64,000 bases of DNA, taken from assembly GCA_963995525.1 (NCBI GenBank), contig OZ023205.1, positions 58,730,000-58,793,999 of the forward strand, given 5' to 3'. Made by a program: the position numbers and the translations under genes. The stretch comes from Escarpia spicata (lineage: Eukaryota; Annelida; Polychaeta; Sabellida; Siboglinidae). This document shows positions 45,968-57,100 of this stretch, one piece after another. The number at the start of each line of letters is the position of its first letter. Positions within the stretch are counted from its first letter, which is position 1. The notes beneath the pieces were generated by a model. That model was not told where the DNA came from, made no database searches, and worked only from the letters and a program-made list of their open reading frames with translations.

Positions 45968-46192
45968 TTCACTTAGTCTTTAAGACTGCCCAGAGTGTTT
46001 TACCCTTCACCCCTTTACGTACCTGTTCAGTCGGACACAATTTCGACTGTATATAGCCATGTACTCAATCATACAGCTGATTGCACTGGAACAACATGGT
46101 GTGAACAAACTTGCACAAGATTCGGAACGGCAGCAAGAAGCCGGAATCTCTCGACTGGAAGTCCAATATTCTAACCACTACGCAACCAGTAT
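45968..46192 (-). mobile_element. tRNA-derived SINE, third copy
   Basis: Diverged relative of the elements in the arms: on the minus strand it starts GGTTGCGTAGTGGTTAGAAT, continues to TTCGGAATC-like and CAGCTGTATGATTGAGTACA with a GGCTATATACAGT block. Outside the inverted repeat, which shows the family is dispersed. Confidence 0.65.
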
Positions 46193-46290
46193 GCAACTAC
46201 TCACCAATCCTTGACTGAGCGAACGACGGGATGGAACAGACGTTAGAGGGATAGACATCAAGGGCTGACTGTGTCGGGGAGGGAAGTCTG

Positions 46291-46420
46291 GGCACGGTGC
46301 TAGTTCCTCGGAGTGGCACACCTGGTTTGGCGCTGATTCCTGGGGGTGGCACTCTGGGTAACTCGCTGGTTCTTAGGAGTGGCACTCCGGATAACGCGCT
46401 GGTCCTCTCGGAGGGAAGTA
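46291..46420 (+). repeat. 33-bp degenerate tandem repeat (about 4 copies)
   Basis: GGCAC starts at 46291, 46315, 46348 and 46381, each followed by a CGCTGGTTCCT-like and a GGAGT-like end. Open on both strands; the minus frame 46197-46718 is Pro/Ser-rich and I would not call it a gene. Confidence 0.7.
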
Positions 46421-47161
46421 TGCATTCAGGCGAGGGAAGCGTGGGTACCTGGGACGGACGCTCGGACTGGCCTACAGAGGAGAGCGGTCTCGGTACTGCC
46501 GCCCGGCGTCCTCCCGTTACGAGGGAGACGCACTCTGATACTTGCGGCAGGGATATCCGGGGAAGTTCAACGAGAATGTGGTGTCTTCCCTTCTGTTTGC
46601 TTCGGTCTGAAGAGGAAGACAAGCGACACCTAGTGGCCAAGACAGTCACTCGAAGATTGATGGCAGAAGACAAGAGATTCTTGAATCGATTATAAACAAG
46701 GCGGTCACTAGGAGACATATGGCAAACACTTTACTGTATACTTTACTACCTGTAACTTGAGGTGCGATGGGTGAGTTTGTACCCCATCGTTGATCCAAAA
46801 GAGTTCCGCTAGGGGGAAAAGAGTTCCGCTTGAGAGCTGAAGCGGTGTAGTTGTTGTTCTTTGGGAGCCTCAAGGTGTGGGTGACGCTGGAAGTCTCATG
46901 GGATGTGCAGTTGAAAGTCTTTGGAGCCTCAAGAGGTGTAGTTGGAGGTTAGTTGGGAGCGTGTGGGTCTAAAAACGTACCCCTCATAAAATCAACCCTG
47001 TAAGCTATGGTTAGTAAGCAAGCAAGTTCTGAATTAAGTAAACTATGGTTGGGAATAACATTTTAGATTCGTGATTAAAACACACGTTCTATCCCCAAAA
47101 CAAATTTCTCAGTTGAGACAATAAAGAATATCTTATTTTAATCATTACAATTGAGCGGCCA

Positions 47162-47167
<6 letters not shown>
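46421..47167. other. No feature recognised
   Basis: GC-richer to about 46690, then ordinary AT-rich sequence. A short duplicated AGAGTTCCGCT occurs at about 46801 and 46820. No gene recognised. Confidence 0.4.
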
Positions 47168-47238
<71 letters not shown>

Positions 47239-47336
47239 ATAAATAAATATATATATATATATATATGTAAATATATATATATATAAATATATATATATAT
47301 GTATGTATATATATGAGTCTATATATATATATATAT
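47168..47336. repeat. (AT)n microsatellite
   Basis: Long AT run with a few ATAC and AAAT interruptions; self-complementary and cruciform-prone. Confidence 0.95.
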
Positions 47337-47682
47337 TACTTAAGCTAGGTTCCTACATTCTATAATATTGCATGAAAGCTCACAATCTCCTGTATTTACG
47401 CATCCATGACAGTCATTGGGCCGGGGTGGATGGGGTATTGGTACCAGAATTGATTGCAACTAATCAGAGCAGACTCGTGATTTCTGATGCCCAAACAAAT
47501 TACAAAAATGCTTGCCATTCATTAGCATTTAGTAATTTTATAAGATCTTTACGTTTGATCTAACATCAATGTTTGTATGATAATAATAATTACATTACCT
47601 TTCTGTTACATTTCCTAACAGGCAAAAACGTGTATTTATTTTTACTCTCTGTCTGAACATTTACTGCGGAACGAACATGATA

Positions 47683-47907
47683 TCAATAACGTGCCAGCAA
47701 ATTGGAAATACCTGTTTTCGCGGTGTTGCGTGATTGCGTTCCCGTTTCGTCTCGTGGAATGTATGGTGCGTGCAATGTTTTAGGAGTGTTCGCTCGCAGT
47801 TTCATTCTGTCATTTATGTTGCCGTGCATGCTGCGTAGGTTCATGTCTCTTACCGGAGCCATCGCATCCAACACCTTTTTCATGTAGTCGTCTGGTTCAA
47901 GAAACAT
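47683..47907 (-). CDS. Unidentified small open frame with an internal donor
   Basis: Minus-strand 74-codon frame beginning MFLEPDDYMKKVLDAMAPVR. After the codons for DAMAP lies CCG/GTAAGAG (exon end at 47854), a strong 5' splice site, so the part 47854-47907 may be the 3' end of an exon that extends upstream, with the rest intronic. Composition is not simple-sequence. No family recognised. Confidence 0.25.
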   Translation of the reverse strand: MFLEPDDYMKKVLDAMAPVRDMNLRSMHGNINDRMKLRANTPKTLHAPYIPRDETGTQSRNTAKTGISNLLARY

Positions 47908-49137
47908 ACACTTCCGGTATGCCCTATGTTGTAACGTAAATTATTTGATCTGCTGTGATGAAATTAACTGCGTCGTTCCATTTTGAGAAAGCTTTATCAT
48001 CTAGCACACCACGATCAAATGCCGTTGGGATTCTTTAATTGTATATATTTTGGTTGTGGCACCAATCTGTTGGAATCGTTACATACGTGGATGGTGAAAC
48101 TGATTTAGAAATAGGCTTGCATGGTTGATATATATTCCCCAGTGGTTTCATTCCACATATTCCACATTTTTCCCCACTTCGCCTGCCTGCCTGCCTGTCT
48201 GGCCACCTGCCCCCCCCCCCCACTTGCCCACCCGCCTACCCGCGGGACAAGCCTACCACGAACACTCACTGTACGACACAGTCTTGAAAGAAGAAGCAAC
48301 AAATCATCGATTACCGGTGATGCAACGGCCGCAGTTAAATAGTCGGTTTTCGTAGAACGCTTTCCATCTCTTTAGTGATGCAATGGGAAGGTAGGTATCT
48401 TGGTCCAGCGGTGGAAACGCCATGGTCGGACACCGCGAAGACAGACCCAAACGCTAGGACCTAGAGAACGGCGAGGCGTCGGGTCCCGTCTGAGACGAAA
48501 ACGCCGCAGTCACGATGACCAATAACGCGTGCTATGACATTATAATAGAGTATACTTTGTTATGACATCACAGTACAACTTCAAAGCTTTGTTGCATAAC
48601 TCAAGAATCACATTGTCCAAGTCGTACTGCTACAGAATTTCATTTGGTATGCCATAGTCACCGCAGCCATTTCCTTCGGTCAAGCATTATTTGACCTTTT
48701 CAAATTCTTTTCTCATTTAAACATACCGTCTTGGGTTTGAGCAAAACCAATGACAGGTTGTATCTCGTCTTCATTACCTGCTGGGCAAATATAGGTTGTG
48801 CAGATGCGCGTAGACTTTTTTTATACGATTTCCGTATGTTACGTTTTTTATAACACACCTATTTGACAAAAAAATAAGACGAAGTACATTTAACCGTGCC
48901 TGCACGCAAATGCGTTGTTGGTTGCGTGGCCACGCGGATCCATGCACGGTCTATAACCGCCATTTGGCGAAAGTCTATCAACTGCAAAACAATTATTAAT
49001 TAACTTCAATGCATAATTGATGATATAGGCCTATATCTGTTCCAACAGGCGTTCCCACAAATCTATGTGGTCCATGCTTTTTGGGTATTCTAGTATAGTT
49101 TATGTTATGTATGTGTGTGCACGAATGATATGAAGGG
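47908..49137. other. No confident feature
   Basis: Mixed sequence. Near 48180-48240 is a GCCT/CCCC-rich stretch, open on several frames by composition only. No gene, RNA or mobile element recognised. Confidence 0.4.
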
Positions 49138-49293
49138 AAACGATCCAGAGGACGACTGGCGAGGTGGTGGAGAGACGAAGTATACAGGTTCTGGAAGGGC
49201 ACCATCTGACAGAGGATAGCGCAAGACAGGCAGATCTGGAAACGACATGCTGAGGCCTTCGCCCAATCACGAGACAATACGGCTGCACAATGA
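49138..49293 (+). mobile_element. Non-LTR retrotransposon C-terminal remnant
   Basis: Plus-strand reading KRSRGRLARWWRDEVYRFWK, then after a one-base shift a RIAQDRQIWKRHAEAFAQ segment and stop. This is the Arg/Trp-rich end typical of Jockey- and RTE-like reverse transcriptases (RGRP..RWRDE followed by a DR..WK..EAF end). One internal TGA replaces an expected Trp. Only about 50 codons survive. Confidence 0.65.
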
Positions 49294-49318
49294 TGATGCT
49301 GACAATGGTGAAGAGCTA

Positions 49319-49395
49319 TCTATCAGTCAGTCAGTCAGTCAGTCAGTCAGTCAGTCAGTCAGTCAGTCAGTCAGTCAGTCTGTCTGTCTGTCTAT
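49319..49395 (+). repeat. (CAGT)n tetranucleotide microsatellite
   Basis: About 15 perfect CAGT units followed by CTGT and CTAT variants. Confidence 0.97.
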
Positions 49396-50150
49396 CTATT
49401 TATTATTATTGTTTTACAGTGACGATCCCGCTTGCTCTCGACATGTAGGGGAACACTACATGCATTGTGACAATCAATCCGCGTGACAACCAACCTCGGG
49501 TTCCCCTATATATTCAATACAAACATTACAATTGTATGGTAATATGTATTATTATGAAAAAATAATTGTATTTGATCAAATATACTTGACCCTAAGCCTG
49601 ATAAACATGCTGTGAGTTAAAGAAAATTGACCGTCTCGTTGCGGTTCATTTGGAACGGTGACGTCACATATTGACTTGCTGATAACGCGGCAAAATATGC
49701 GTAACCGAGGAAAGCCGGTTGGAGTATAATATGGAATGATTAATTGATGGAAGTATAATTAAAGGGATGCTGTTCGTTCGTTTTTATTGTAAAATCATGT
49801 TACACGTACAGAATAAACTATATCTATTATAGCATATTGACCTTCCAAATGTCTTTTAATTAACCCTTTTTTAATCTAAGTGTTTTTTAAGGAATCGATT
49901 TGCTTATATATGTGGCTGCGCCGCTTTCAAAGACGTGACCGTGCCACATATACTTTGTTATTTAAAACAAATAGCACACTGGTGCTCTTTCTTTGTGCGG
50001 AGTACGTATCTTCGAAACTATTCGATATCATTATGGTTATCCAAGATAACAATTAAATGCTACTTATTATACGCGTAATGGCTATGTAGCAATCGCTGTA
50101 TTTCCACACATACATTCACGCATACAAATCTTTCGCAGGCCGTTATGTAG

Positions 50151-50151
<1 letters not shown>
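49396..50151. other. No feature recognised
   Basis: AT-rich unique sequence without visible coding or repeat structure. Confidence 0.5.
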
Positions 50152-50224
<73 letters not shown>

Positions 50225-50226
50225 AC
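50152..50226 (+). repeat. (CA)n microsatellite
   Basis: About 34 CA units, lightly interrupted at the 3' end. Confidence 0.97.
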
Positions 50227-50612
50227 GCAAACGTTTAACTTTATTCGGGCTCGCAAAGACGATAGTAAACACACGTGCACGACAGAACGCCAATACTAGT
50301 TCCATCGATAATAGACGAGATGATCTATGCCTATGGTTAGTCTTCAAAGAGACAACGAATGAAATCACACATGCACTTTGCAGATAGCATATCGTCCACT
50401 AGTTAGAGCAATACATTATAGCACTGTAAGGAAGGACAAGACAGAATAAGAAAATACGTATATTGCTACCAGTGAGACGTTCAGCAGAAATCACATCCTT
50501 TATTCGCTTAGTGTGTTTGAACTAATTTTAACGTGTGATAGATAATGCAAATAAACCCATCAATGCGAAACTCGGGTTTGAGCCTCAACAAACGGACCAC
50601 GAACACGAACCT

Positions 50613-50662
50613 CCTATGCCAGTTCTCCTCGACGTCTAAGTCCTTGAAGAGAACTGGCATAG
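50613..50662. repeat. 14-bp inverted repeat at the Penelope 5' end
   Basis: CTATGCCAGTTCTC is followed about 20 bp later by its exact complement GAGAACTGGCATAG. The first arm with its CTCGACGTC is the inverted start of the terminal repeat, which reads CTCGAGGAGAACTGGCAT at 52699. An inverted terminal fragment is a common Penelope insertion structure. Confidence 0.7.
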
Positions 50663-50840
50663 GAGAAAGATCAAGGAGGCGATTAACTTCTACAGGGGAA
50701 AGCCTTCACTGAACATAGATGTCGGCTAGGAGCTCCCGCCAGTCATGCTCCATGACCGTAAATTCAATCTGCTGAAGAAGGCCGTGAGATGCGGCCGAAA
50801 TTATACAGAAAAAAAAGTTTCTTGAGAGGTAAATATACCG
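50649..50840 (+). repeat. PLE upstream terminal repeat with hammerhead-like core
   Basis: Direct repeat of 52704-52925. It contains CTGAAGA (50772-50778), a GGCCG/CGGCC hairpin and GAAA (50797-50800), resembling a hammerhead ribozyme core. Its 5' stem is damaged: the ACAGCTGTAT stretch of the downstream copy is missing. Confidence 0.7.
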
Positions 50841-50843
50841 AAT

Positions 50844-52660
50844 ATGAATAGCCAAGAAACCGGATTAGCACTACATTCAAGGATCATTCGACAACATGAA
50901 CGAGAAGTTGTAAAAACGCTACGGGGGCTGGAGATAGTGACTATGAAGGTAGCTTGCTGGAAAAACCACCGCTATTTCAATACACGCTGTCTCCATGACA
51001 ACGTAATTCCAAAATACGAAAACAAAAACAAGTTGGCCATAGTGCGGACAGTCTGCAACGCGATGACCGGGATAACATCACAGAGAGGTGAGTCATTAAT
51101 CTGGCTATACAGTTAGACAGGGGCGAAGTCAGTCTGTTTAAGAAAGGGTTAAATGTTGGGGTTACCCCACAAAGCCTCCCCATTGACGATCTGATCACGG
51201 CAGCAGAAATGGCATGTAAGAACATCAACAAGAAACACAGGGCCGACGAGTTGAGAAGTGATGTAGCCAAAGCCGTGACTGAGGAAACATACCTAATATA
51301 TCACTGGAAGAGAGGAAAGCACTTCAAAACGAGGAGGGACAGGACGATCAAGATTCTACCTGCAGACAAGCCTCACAAGGGTAGGGCAACAGTGATTATG
51401 AAGGCCACATAATACGATGCAAAGATAGCAGGTCTACTAGCAGATGTGATCACTACCACCTATGTGCAACTGAAAAGGGATCTCACTAGAGTGTACAGAA
51501 GTAAACTAGAAAGAGTGGAAAAGGACAAAGACTATATCGGATGCTCTATACCATAGGATCTACTCTACACCAGAAGCAGTGCCAAAGTGCTATGGATTGC
51601 CTAAGATCCACAAGGACAACGTGCCAGTAAGACCCACCAGTATGACCCATAGTATAGGCAGTTTAACGTACAAGACAGCAAAGTACTTAGCCAACATTCT
51701 GAGCCCACTGGTTGAGGAAACTGAACATGTTGTGAAAAGCAGGGCACAATTTGTAAAGAAAATAGAAGAGTTGGAAATTCCACTAGGGAAGAAAATTGTA
51801 TCATTCGATGTGACAGCCCTGTTCACTAGTATTCCAGTGACAGAGGCAGTATCAGTGATCAAGGACCGACTAAACCAGGACACAATACTGAAAGACATGT
51901 GAACTATCAGTAGACCAGATCACCACACTGTTAGAAATTTTTTTCAACACTACATATTTAAGTTATAATGGAGTTTTCTACAAGCAGAAGAAGGGAGCGG
52001 CCATGGGTTCACCGGCGTCCCCGATAGTAGCGAACATGTACATAGACCACTTTGAAGAAAGAGCCATCAGGGAAACACCTCACCCTCCAGACATCTGGTT
52101 GAGATACGTGGATGATACATTGACAGTGCTCCAAGGAAGTGAAGTAGAACAATTCACACACCATCTGAACCCAATGAACAATAACATCAAGTTCACAGAA
52201 GAACCGGAACATGACAACACGCTAGACACATGTATATGTATATGTCTGAAGGACGATGGATCAACCAATGTTAAGGTTTATCGGAAGGCACATCAAGAAA
52301 GTTCTGAAAAATGAACGGTTACAAACCTTGGATGTCCAACACCACACAACCAAGGAGAAATAAGGAGAATATCAACATCAAAGAAACCAACATGCCATAT
52401 GTCTGCCCTATATTAGTCAACTGTCTGAACAATTGGCAAGGTTTTTCAAGTCCTACGACATATCAGTGGACCACAAACCTATCAGCACCCTGAGGTCCCT
52501 GCTGGTACACCCAAAAGACACAACAGACAAGGCAGTAAAGTGTGGGGTGGTATATGACATCCAATGCCCAGAGTGCGACCAAAACTACATAGGAGAAACA
52601 GCGAGGGCACTCGGCACACGATTTAAAGAACATCTATCGTGTCGCCAACCCTTATCAGGC
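50844..52660 (+). pseudogene. PLE reverse transcriptase / GIY-YIG coding remnant
   Basis: The conceptual polyprotein is broken into at least five open pieces: 50844-51113, 51209-51409, 51579-51899, 51985-52311 and 52433-52828. Reverse transcriptase motifs (FDVTALFTSIP, MGSPASP, YVDD) are in order and about as spaced as in intact PLEs. Stops and frame changes occur between and inside domains. Intact PLE proteins are usually 600-1000 residues; the same blocks fit here in about 600 codons. No selection for function is expected. Confidence 0.88.
52530..52660 (+). pseudogene. GIY-YIG endonuclease domain of the PLE
   Basis: The reading CGVVYDIQCPECDQNYIGET is followed by ARALGTRFKEHLS. The GVVY and YIG strands and the Arg of the TRFKEH helix correspond to the GIY, YIG and catalytic Arg of the family, and the CPEC pair is the typical Cys motif of PLE endonucleases. 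The domain nicks target DNA in active elements. Confidence 0.85.
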
Positions 52661-52762
52661 CACCAGTGTTCGATGAGAGATATAAAAAAAATTACACCTC
52701 GAGGAGAACTGGCATACGAGAAAGATCAAGGAGGCAGAGGGAAGTCTTCATTGAACATACAG

Positions 52763-52889
52763 CTGTATATGTCGGCCAGGAGCTCCCGCCAGTCATGCTC
52801 CAGCTTGTGTTACATGAAAGAGATCATGTGACATGACCGTAAATTAAATCTGCTGAAGACGGCCGCGAGTTGCGACCGAAATTATACAG
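52763..52889 (+). ncRNA. Hammerhead-ribozyme-like motif in the PLE downstream repeat
   Basis: CTGTATA (52763-52769) can pair with TATACAG (52883-52889) as stem III. GTC at 52771-52773 could be the cleavage triplet. CTGAAGA (52853-52859) fits the CUGANGA core. GGCCGC/GCGACC (52861-52866/52872-52877, one mismatch) forms stem II. GAAA (52878-52881) completes the core. Hammerhead ribozymes are known in Penelope terminal repeats. Two caveats: one extra base (C52860) separates the core from stem II, and I could not confirm stem I by eye. Confidence 0.5.
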
Positions 52890-52925
52890 AGAAAAAAAAA
52901 AGTTTCTTCATAGGTAAATATATAC

Positions 52926-53449
52926 CCAATAGTAAATAAACAATTTATAACAAATAGTCAGATTTTATTAGGTACAATCCTTATAGCTTTCGGGAGAATG
53001 TTTTTAAAAAATATTTGAAAAATAAAGTAAATCAGGATATAAGACGTTATCAAAACTAGGAGGTCTCTTTCTAAACGAGTAGACCTGGCACAATGGAGTC
53101 GCTCCGGTGTGCTCACAAGTCATCATGCAATGAGGCTCGAGGCTCCCCGGAGTGACGGCTAGTTTTCCATCGGCAGGACTTCGTCAGTAGCTCAAAATAA
53201 TGAAAATTTGTTTCTCAAATTAAATTTGGTAACTAAGTACTGTGAACTTGATGTTTGGTTGAACGATTTTTTTCAGAGACATATTGTTAACTCGATATTT
53301 GTTTTAAATCATTTTTATTATTTCAATTATTTTTTTCGAATCATTGTTAATTTAATATTTGGTTTAGCTCTTATTAATTATTTCAATTCAGTTTCTTTGT
53401 GAGTCTAATTCCATATTTGGTTTAACGATTTTTCATGCTACCATCAATA
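52926..53449. other. AT-rich stretch with weak ~65-bp periodicity
   Basis: Between about 53205 and 53430 the phrase ATATTTGGTTTAACGATTTTT and variants recur three or four times, suggesting a degenerate tandem repeat. No gene recognised. Confidence 0.45.
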
Positions 53450-53587
53450 CGCGTCAAAGGGCAGACAAAAGCCTCAATTGGGGCGGACACACACGTCAAA
53501 GGAATACCCACGCGTCGAGGGGTAAACAAATGCGTCAAGGTGGAGACACGCATCAAGGGGCATATACACTCGTCAAGGAGCAGAGAT
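53450..53587 (+). repeat. ~20-bp degenerate tandem repeat (GCGTCAAGG-type)
   Basis: About seven units, each beginning with a CGTCAA(A/G)GG-like core followed by a purine-rich half ending in CAC or similar. Confidence 0.65.
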
Positions 53588-54207
53588 GGCTTTATATATT
53601 CATTTTTTAAATGTATTTTTACTACTACAAACACAATCTTACTGCTGTAGTTGTACAGTTTGTGAATTTAGCGCATCAGTGGTGTGCAGATTGCAATGAC
53701 AGTTCAATCACCAGTAACAATAAACACTGCGGAACTGTTGCTAATTTCACCATCTGCGTTCAGTTTTTCAATTACTTGTTATCTCCTATTATTGATGCAT
53801 GTAAACAATTTGTAGTTGGGTTTCTGTTGAATAAGACAAAAATGATTTTGATCTTGGCACTGGGTGTCTTTCTGTACGGTAGGCACTGCGTCTAGTCTGG
53901 TATTACATATGGTAATGCTAATGTGCATATCCTATCTATTGATATCATACAGCATTACTTACGCCTGTCCCTGTGTATACAACCTGGTAGTTAGTCGTAG
54001 TAAGGCTGTTAAACTTTGTTTCAACATAGTAGGTACCTACTACGTATTTGTCGAGATTGAGGTTTTTCTCGGAATGTTGACAAACTCACCCATTTGAAAG
54101 ACTCCATAACATGGCTAGACTCCCTCCCCTCCGAAGGTGTATAACCGTCAATAACTACCCACGGACCCACGCTATGCAAGGACATCAAACTTCTAAGTCA
54201 CCTCGTG
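53588..54207. other. No confident feature
   Basis: A plus-strand open stretch (53611-53895) has several Cys and a hydrophobic end (MILILALGVFLYG) but no recognisable domain or splice context. Left unassigned. Confidence 0.35.
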
Positions 54208-54810
54208 AAGCTGTTAGAGATGATATTGGATGGGAGGATTCGAAAGAGGGTAAAGCAAGAATTGGGTGAAAAACAACAGGGATTAAGAAAGGGCAGAGGC
54301 ACGACTGATGGGATGTTTGCAATGAGACAGCTGGTAGAGAAGAGGTTGGAGATGTAAATGGCAGTGGAATTTGTGGACCTGGATAAGGCATATGACACTG
54401 TCTCAAGAGAGATGATGACGGCAACAATGAGATGGATCAAGCAAGTGGAAGGCTTTGTGTGTCTTGGATGAATGGTTACGGAAGATAGGTATACAGAGGT
54501 AGAGATGCGACGTCGAGTACAAGCAAGAGCGAATGCTTCGAGAAAGGTAGCGGGAGTCACGATGGACAAAACAATTTCGAATAAGCTGAAAGGGAAAGTC
54601 CTGAAAGCATGTATTATACCGGCAAGCGTACGTGGCCTGGAGACAATGGCGCTGACAGAATAATAACAACAGAAGTTTCAAGTGTTTTTCTTCTTCCGTA
54701 TACTACGTAACTTCATCATGTTGAGGGTCATAAGTTTGTGAGAACAACTGAAATATGGAGAGAGGGCTGCTGACAGGAAGTTATGGAGAGAAAGAACAGA
54801 ATGAGTGTTT
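54208..54810 (+). mobile_element. Non-LTR retrotransposon fragment with internal deletion
   Basis: Reads KLLEMILDGRIRKRVKQELG, QQGLRKGRGTTDGMFAMRQL, then after a stop FVDLDKAYDTVSREMM, which includes the first catalytic Asp block. It then jumps to the late region: EGFVCLG, VEMRRRVQARANASRKVAGV and LKGKVLKACIIPASVRGLET. The middle, with the YADD active site, is missing. This block order is typical of endonuclease/reverse-transcriptase proteins of invertebrate non-LTR elements (RTE-like). Several stops; dead. Confidence 0.85.
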
Positions 54811-55982
54811 CGACAACACTATACCTGACCCTCACCCCTGTAGAGGGAACAAGGAGGAAGAGCATAACTACCCTGCAGTGTAGGCCCGCTTCTATTCATA
54901 GCACTGGTGTGTAGTGATTCGGAAAAGTGGACGTAGAATCGATTGAATGGTCACGACTTCGACTTTATAATTACGACTTCAACTACAAAGATTTTTACTA
55001 TACGTCGACCTCAACTATGCAACTTCGTTTTCGATTACCAAATGGCCGGTTTTTATGAACTGTCCGATGGATGGCCGTCAATAGAAGTGTAGATTAACGG
55101 GTTTGCGTGGAGGGAAACCGCATGGCAACATGACATGCAGACGGACATGTGTTGACGGTCTAGACAAGCAGCCCAAACCCGTTGCCGTGACGTGCAAACG
55201 TATACGGATGTATCATCGCCTGGATGGCCTCGTTTTTAGCTACATCTACATGACCACGATATTCGATTCATGGTCTGACCCTATACAGATGGTGGGAAAC
55301 ATGCACTTTCAAACCCCAACCATTTCAGACATCGCCTAATGACTTTCGTGTCTATACGCACGAATCAAACACGTCAACGGGAAATGCATATAAGATTGTG
55401 GCATCGTTAGTCCACGAAGGTGATCGCAATGAAGACGAATGAAGAAGAATGGTTTTATTTGACCGATCAAATAATATGCAACAATAAAATAATTATGTAA
55501 AAGAAATCACAATTTTACATGATATAGACAATTAGTATAATGAACAAACAGGAAATCAGGCTCTTCTAAGATTGCTTTCAAAGTCGCTATCGAGGAACCA
55601 CCTTTCCATGTGAAATTAAGTTAAATAAGTTGGTCAAACAAATTACATTCTTCTACAGAAGAAAACAAAGAATTTATTAAATTTAAACGTACCTTGCGTA
55701 CGTTTGGTCTGCAGATGTTCCTATAACATGCGCCGGCGCGCGTCAGTGTCAGATATGCCAACCATTACGATTTGCGCGTAATCATTACGATATTGTGCCC
55801 CCCTCACCCCATTACGCAGTTACGATGCGTAGATCAATCATTACGCTCCCCGTGCTTTTCAGTACAAAAAATGTGTAAGTCTAATTTTGCCCGTAACTAC
55901 GGTATAGGGCCTGTAAGTCTCGTGCTTCGTTTTCGATCTGGAGTCATCTGGCGACATCGATCTATTTACGCTGGTTTAAATA
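54811..55982. other. No confident feature
   Basis: Unique sequence leading to the THAP exon. CpG-rich patches occur near 55720-55760. The stretch just before 55983 would hold the promoter and 5' UTR of that exon, but no TATA box is evident. Confidence 0.4.
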
Positions 55983-56096
55983 ATGGGAATATGTTTTGTT
56001 TTTGGTTGTAATCATCAGAGTTTTTCCAAATCTTGTTCTTTTTTCCGGTTTCCGACAGATGATCACAAGTTGAAGCAGTGGGGAAAACGTTTGCCG
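55983..56096 (+). CDS. THAP zinc-finger domain, first coding exon
   Basis: ATG at 55983 opens MGICFVFGCNHQSFSKSCSF then FRFPTDDHKLKQWGKRLP, ending at a GTAAGA donor (56097). THAP domains start at the N-terminus with C-x(2-4)-C, a conserved F-x-FP and a Trp, followed later by C-x2-H: here Cys4, Cys9, FRFP and Trp33 are all in place, and an exon break at this point is plausible. The later C-x2-H half must be in another exon; I did not find it nearby, and a retrotransposon remnant lies on the opposite strand downstream. THAP proteins bind DNA; many descend from P-element transposases. Confidence 0.75.
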
Positions 56097-56244
56097 GTAA
56101 GAATGTTCGTGGTAATCATGCACCTTAATAACATTGTTATGACGATTTGACGATCCACGGACCATAGTGGCGACTTTGACTCTATTGACAATGACAACAA
56201 TGCATTATTTCGCCCAGTACGACATGTTATTGAACTCACACTCA

Positions 56245-56485
56245 CACATGTCGGCCACTGGGGTCGAAGAACATCAGTGGCTTCAGTCATCCGTCTCCAG
56301 ATCACTCTGTCTGCCATTGCCGTATTCCTTCGTCTCTAGACCCACATCTTCCTTTAAGCAGTCGATGTAAGTTGCTGCTGGTCTTCCTGCCTTGGTTCTT
56401 CCATGTGTCGGTTGCCACAAGATGGTCTTAGATGCCATTTCGTCCTTATGTCTGCAGTAGTGTCCGGCAAATCTCAATCGTCTTC
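56245..56485 (-). mobile_element. Non-LTR retrotransposon C-terminal remnant
   Basis: Minus-strand reading MRFAGHYCRHKDEMASKTIL, WQPTHGRTKAGRPAATYIDC, LKEDVGLETKE, then in another frame AMADRVIWRRMTEATDVLRP. This is the conserved tail of RTE-type elements (RLRFAGHC.R..D..AS.LVLWQPTHG..RGRP..TYID). A frameshift splits it near 56310. Confidence 0.85.
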
Positions 56486-56754
56486 TTCTTATTTTATATA
56501 TTTATTTTATTGAACTAATGCATATTTTTGGGTGATTGTGTGTATCGCGCGATCATTGTTTAGTGTCGTGTTTCGGCAGTGTAATCTGATGCAAACACGG
56601 CATGGCGTCTTCAGAAAAAGCACGTTCACAGGCCCTACACTCAAGTCAAAAGGATTAAAACAGTGGACCAAAGGTTCAAGAAAGAATATATTGTCAAATA
56701 CCTCGTGTTGATCTCACGAGTTAGTAGTTGCCATGCATTTTGCACATTTAATAT

Positions 56755-57100
56755 AGTGGCTGGAGCATTGTGGGCACCTACAGTGGCTGTCTAATATCTG
56801 CCACTTAATGGCTGGAACATTGTGGGCACCTACAGCTAGTGGCTGTCCAACTCTTCTACTTAGTGGCTGGAACATTGTGGGCACCTTCAGTGGCTGTCCA
56901 ACATCTTCCGCTTAGTGGCTGGAGCATTGTGGGCACCTACAGTGGCTGTCCAACATCTTCCACTTAGTGGCTGGAGCATTGTGGGCACCTACAGTGGCTG
57001 TCCAACATCTTCCACTTAGTGGCTGGAGCATTGTGGGCACCTACAGTGGCTGTCCAACATCTTCCACTTGATAGTGGCTGGAATATAATGGGCAACTACA
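56755..57100 (+). repeat. 52-bp minisatellite (about 6.5 copies)
   Basis: The unit contains AGTGGCTGGAGCATTGTGGG followed by CACCTACAGTGGCTGTCCAA. The three central units are nearly identical, and the outer ones are more diverged. Confidence 0.93.

Larger units (their letters stand above)
50649..52925 (+). mobile_element. Penelope-like element (PLE), degenerate
   Basis: A reverse transcriptase and GIY-YIG endonuclease coding region lies between two direct terminal repeats (50649-50840 and 52704-52925). Coding blocks in order: N-terminal block (50844-51113) with KTLRGLEIVTMKVACWKNHR, typical of PLEs; KILPADKPHKGRATVIM (near 51350); YGLPKIHKDNVPVRPTSM (51591-51645); KKIVSFDVTALFTSIPVTEA (near 51793); KKGAAMGSPASPIVANMYID (about 51988-52040); LRYVDDTL with the catalytic YVDD; then the GIY-YIG domain. 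Several stops and frameshifts (for example TAA after MKAT near 51409, TGA at 51900) make it non-functional. PLEs copy themselves by target-primed reverse transcription. Confidence 0.9.

Noticed and set aside
46197..46718. 173-codon Pro/Ser-rich minus-strand frame
   Set aside because: Partly the translation of a 33-bp tandem repeat; overlapping open frames on the other strand; no domain.
49247..49486. 79-codon frame with Ser-Val-Gln repeats
   Set aside because: Translation of the CAGT microsatellite plus the out-of-frame end of a retrotransposon remnant.
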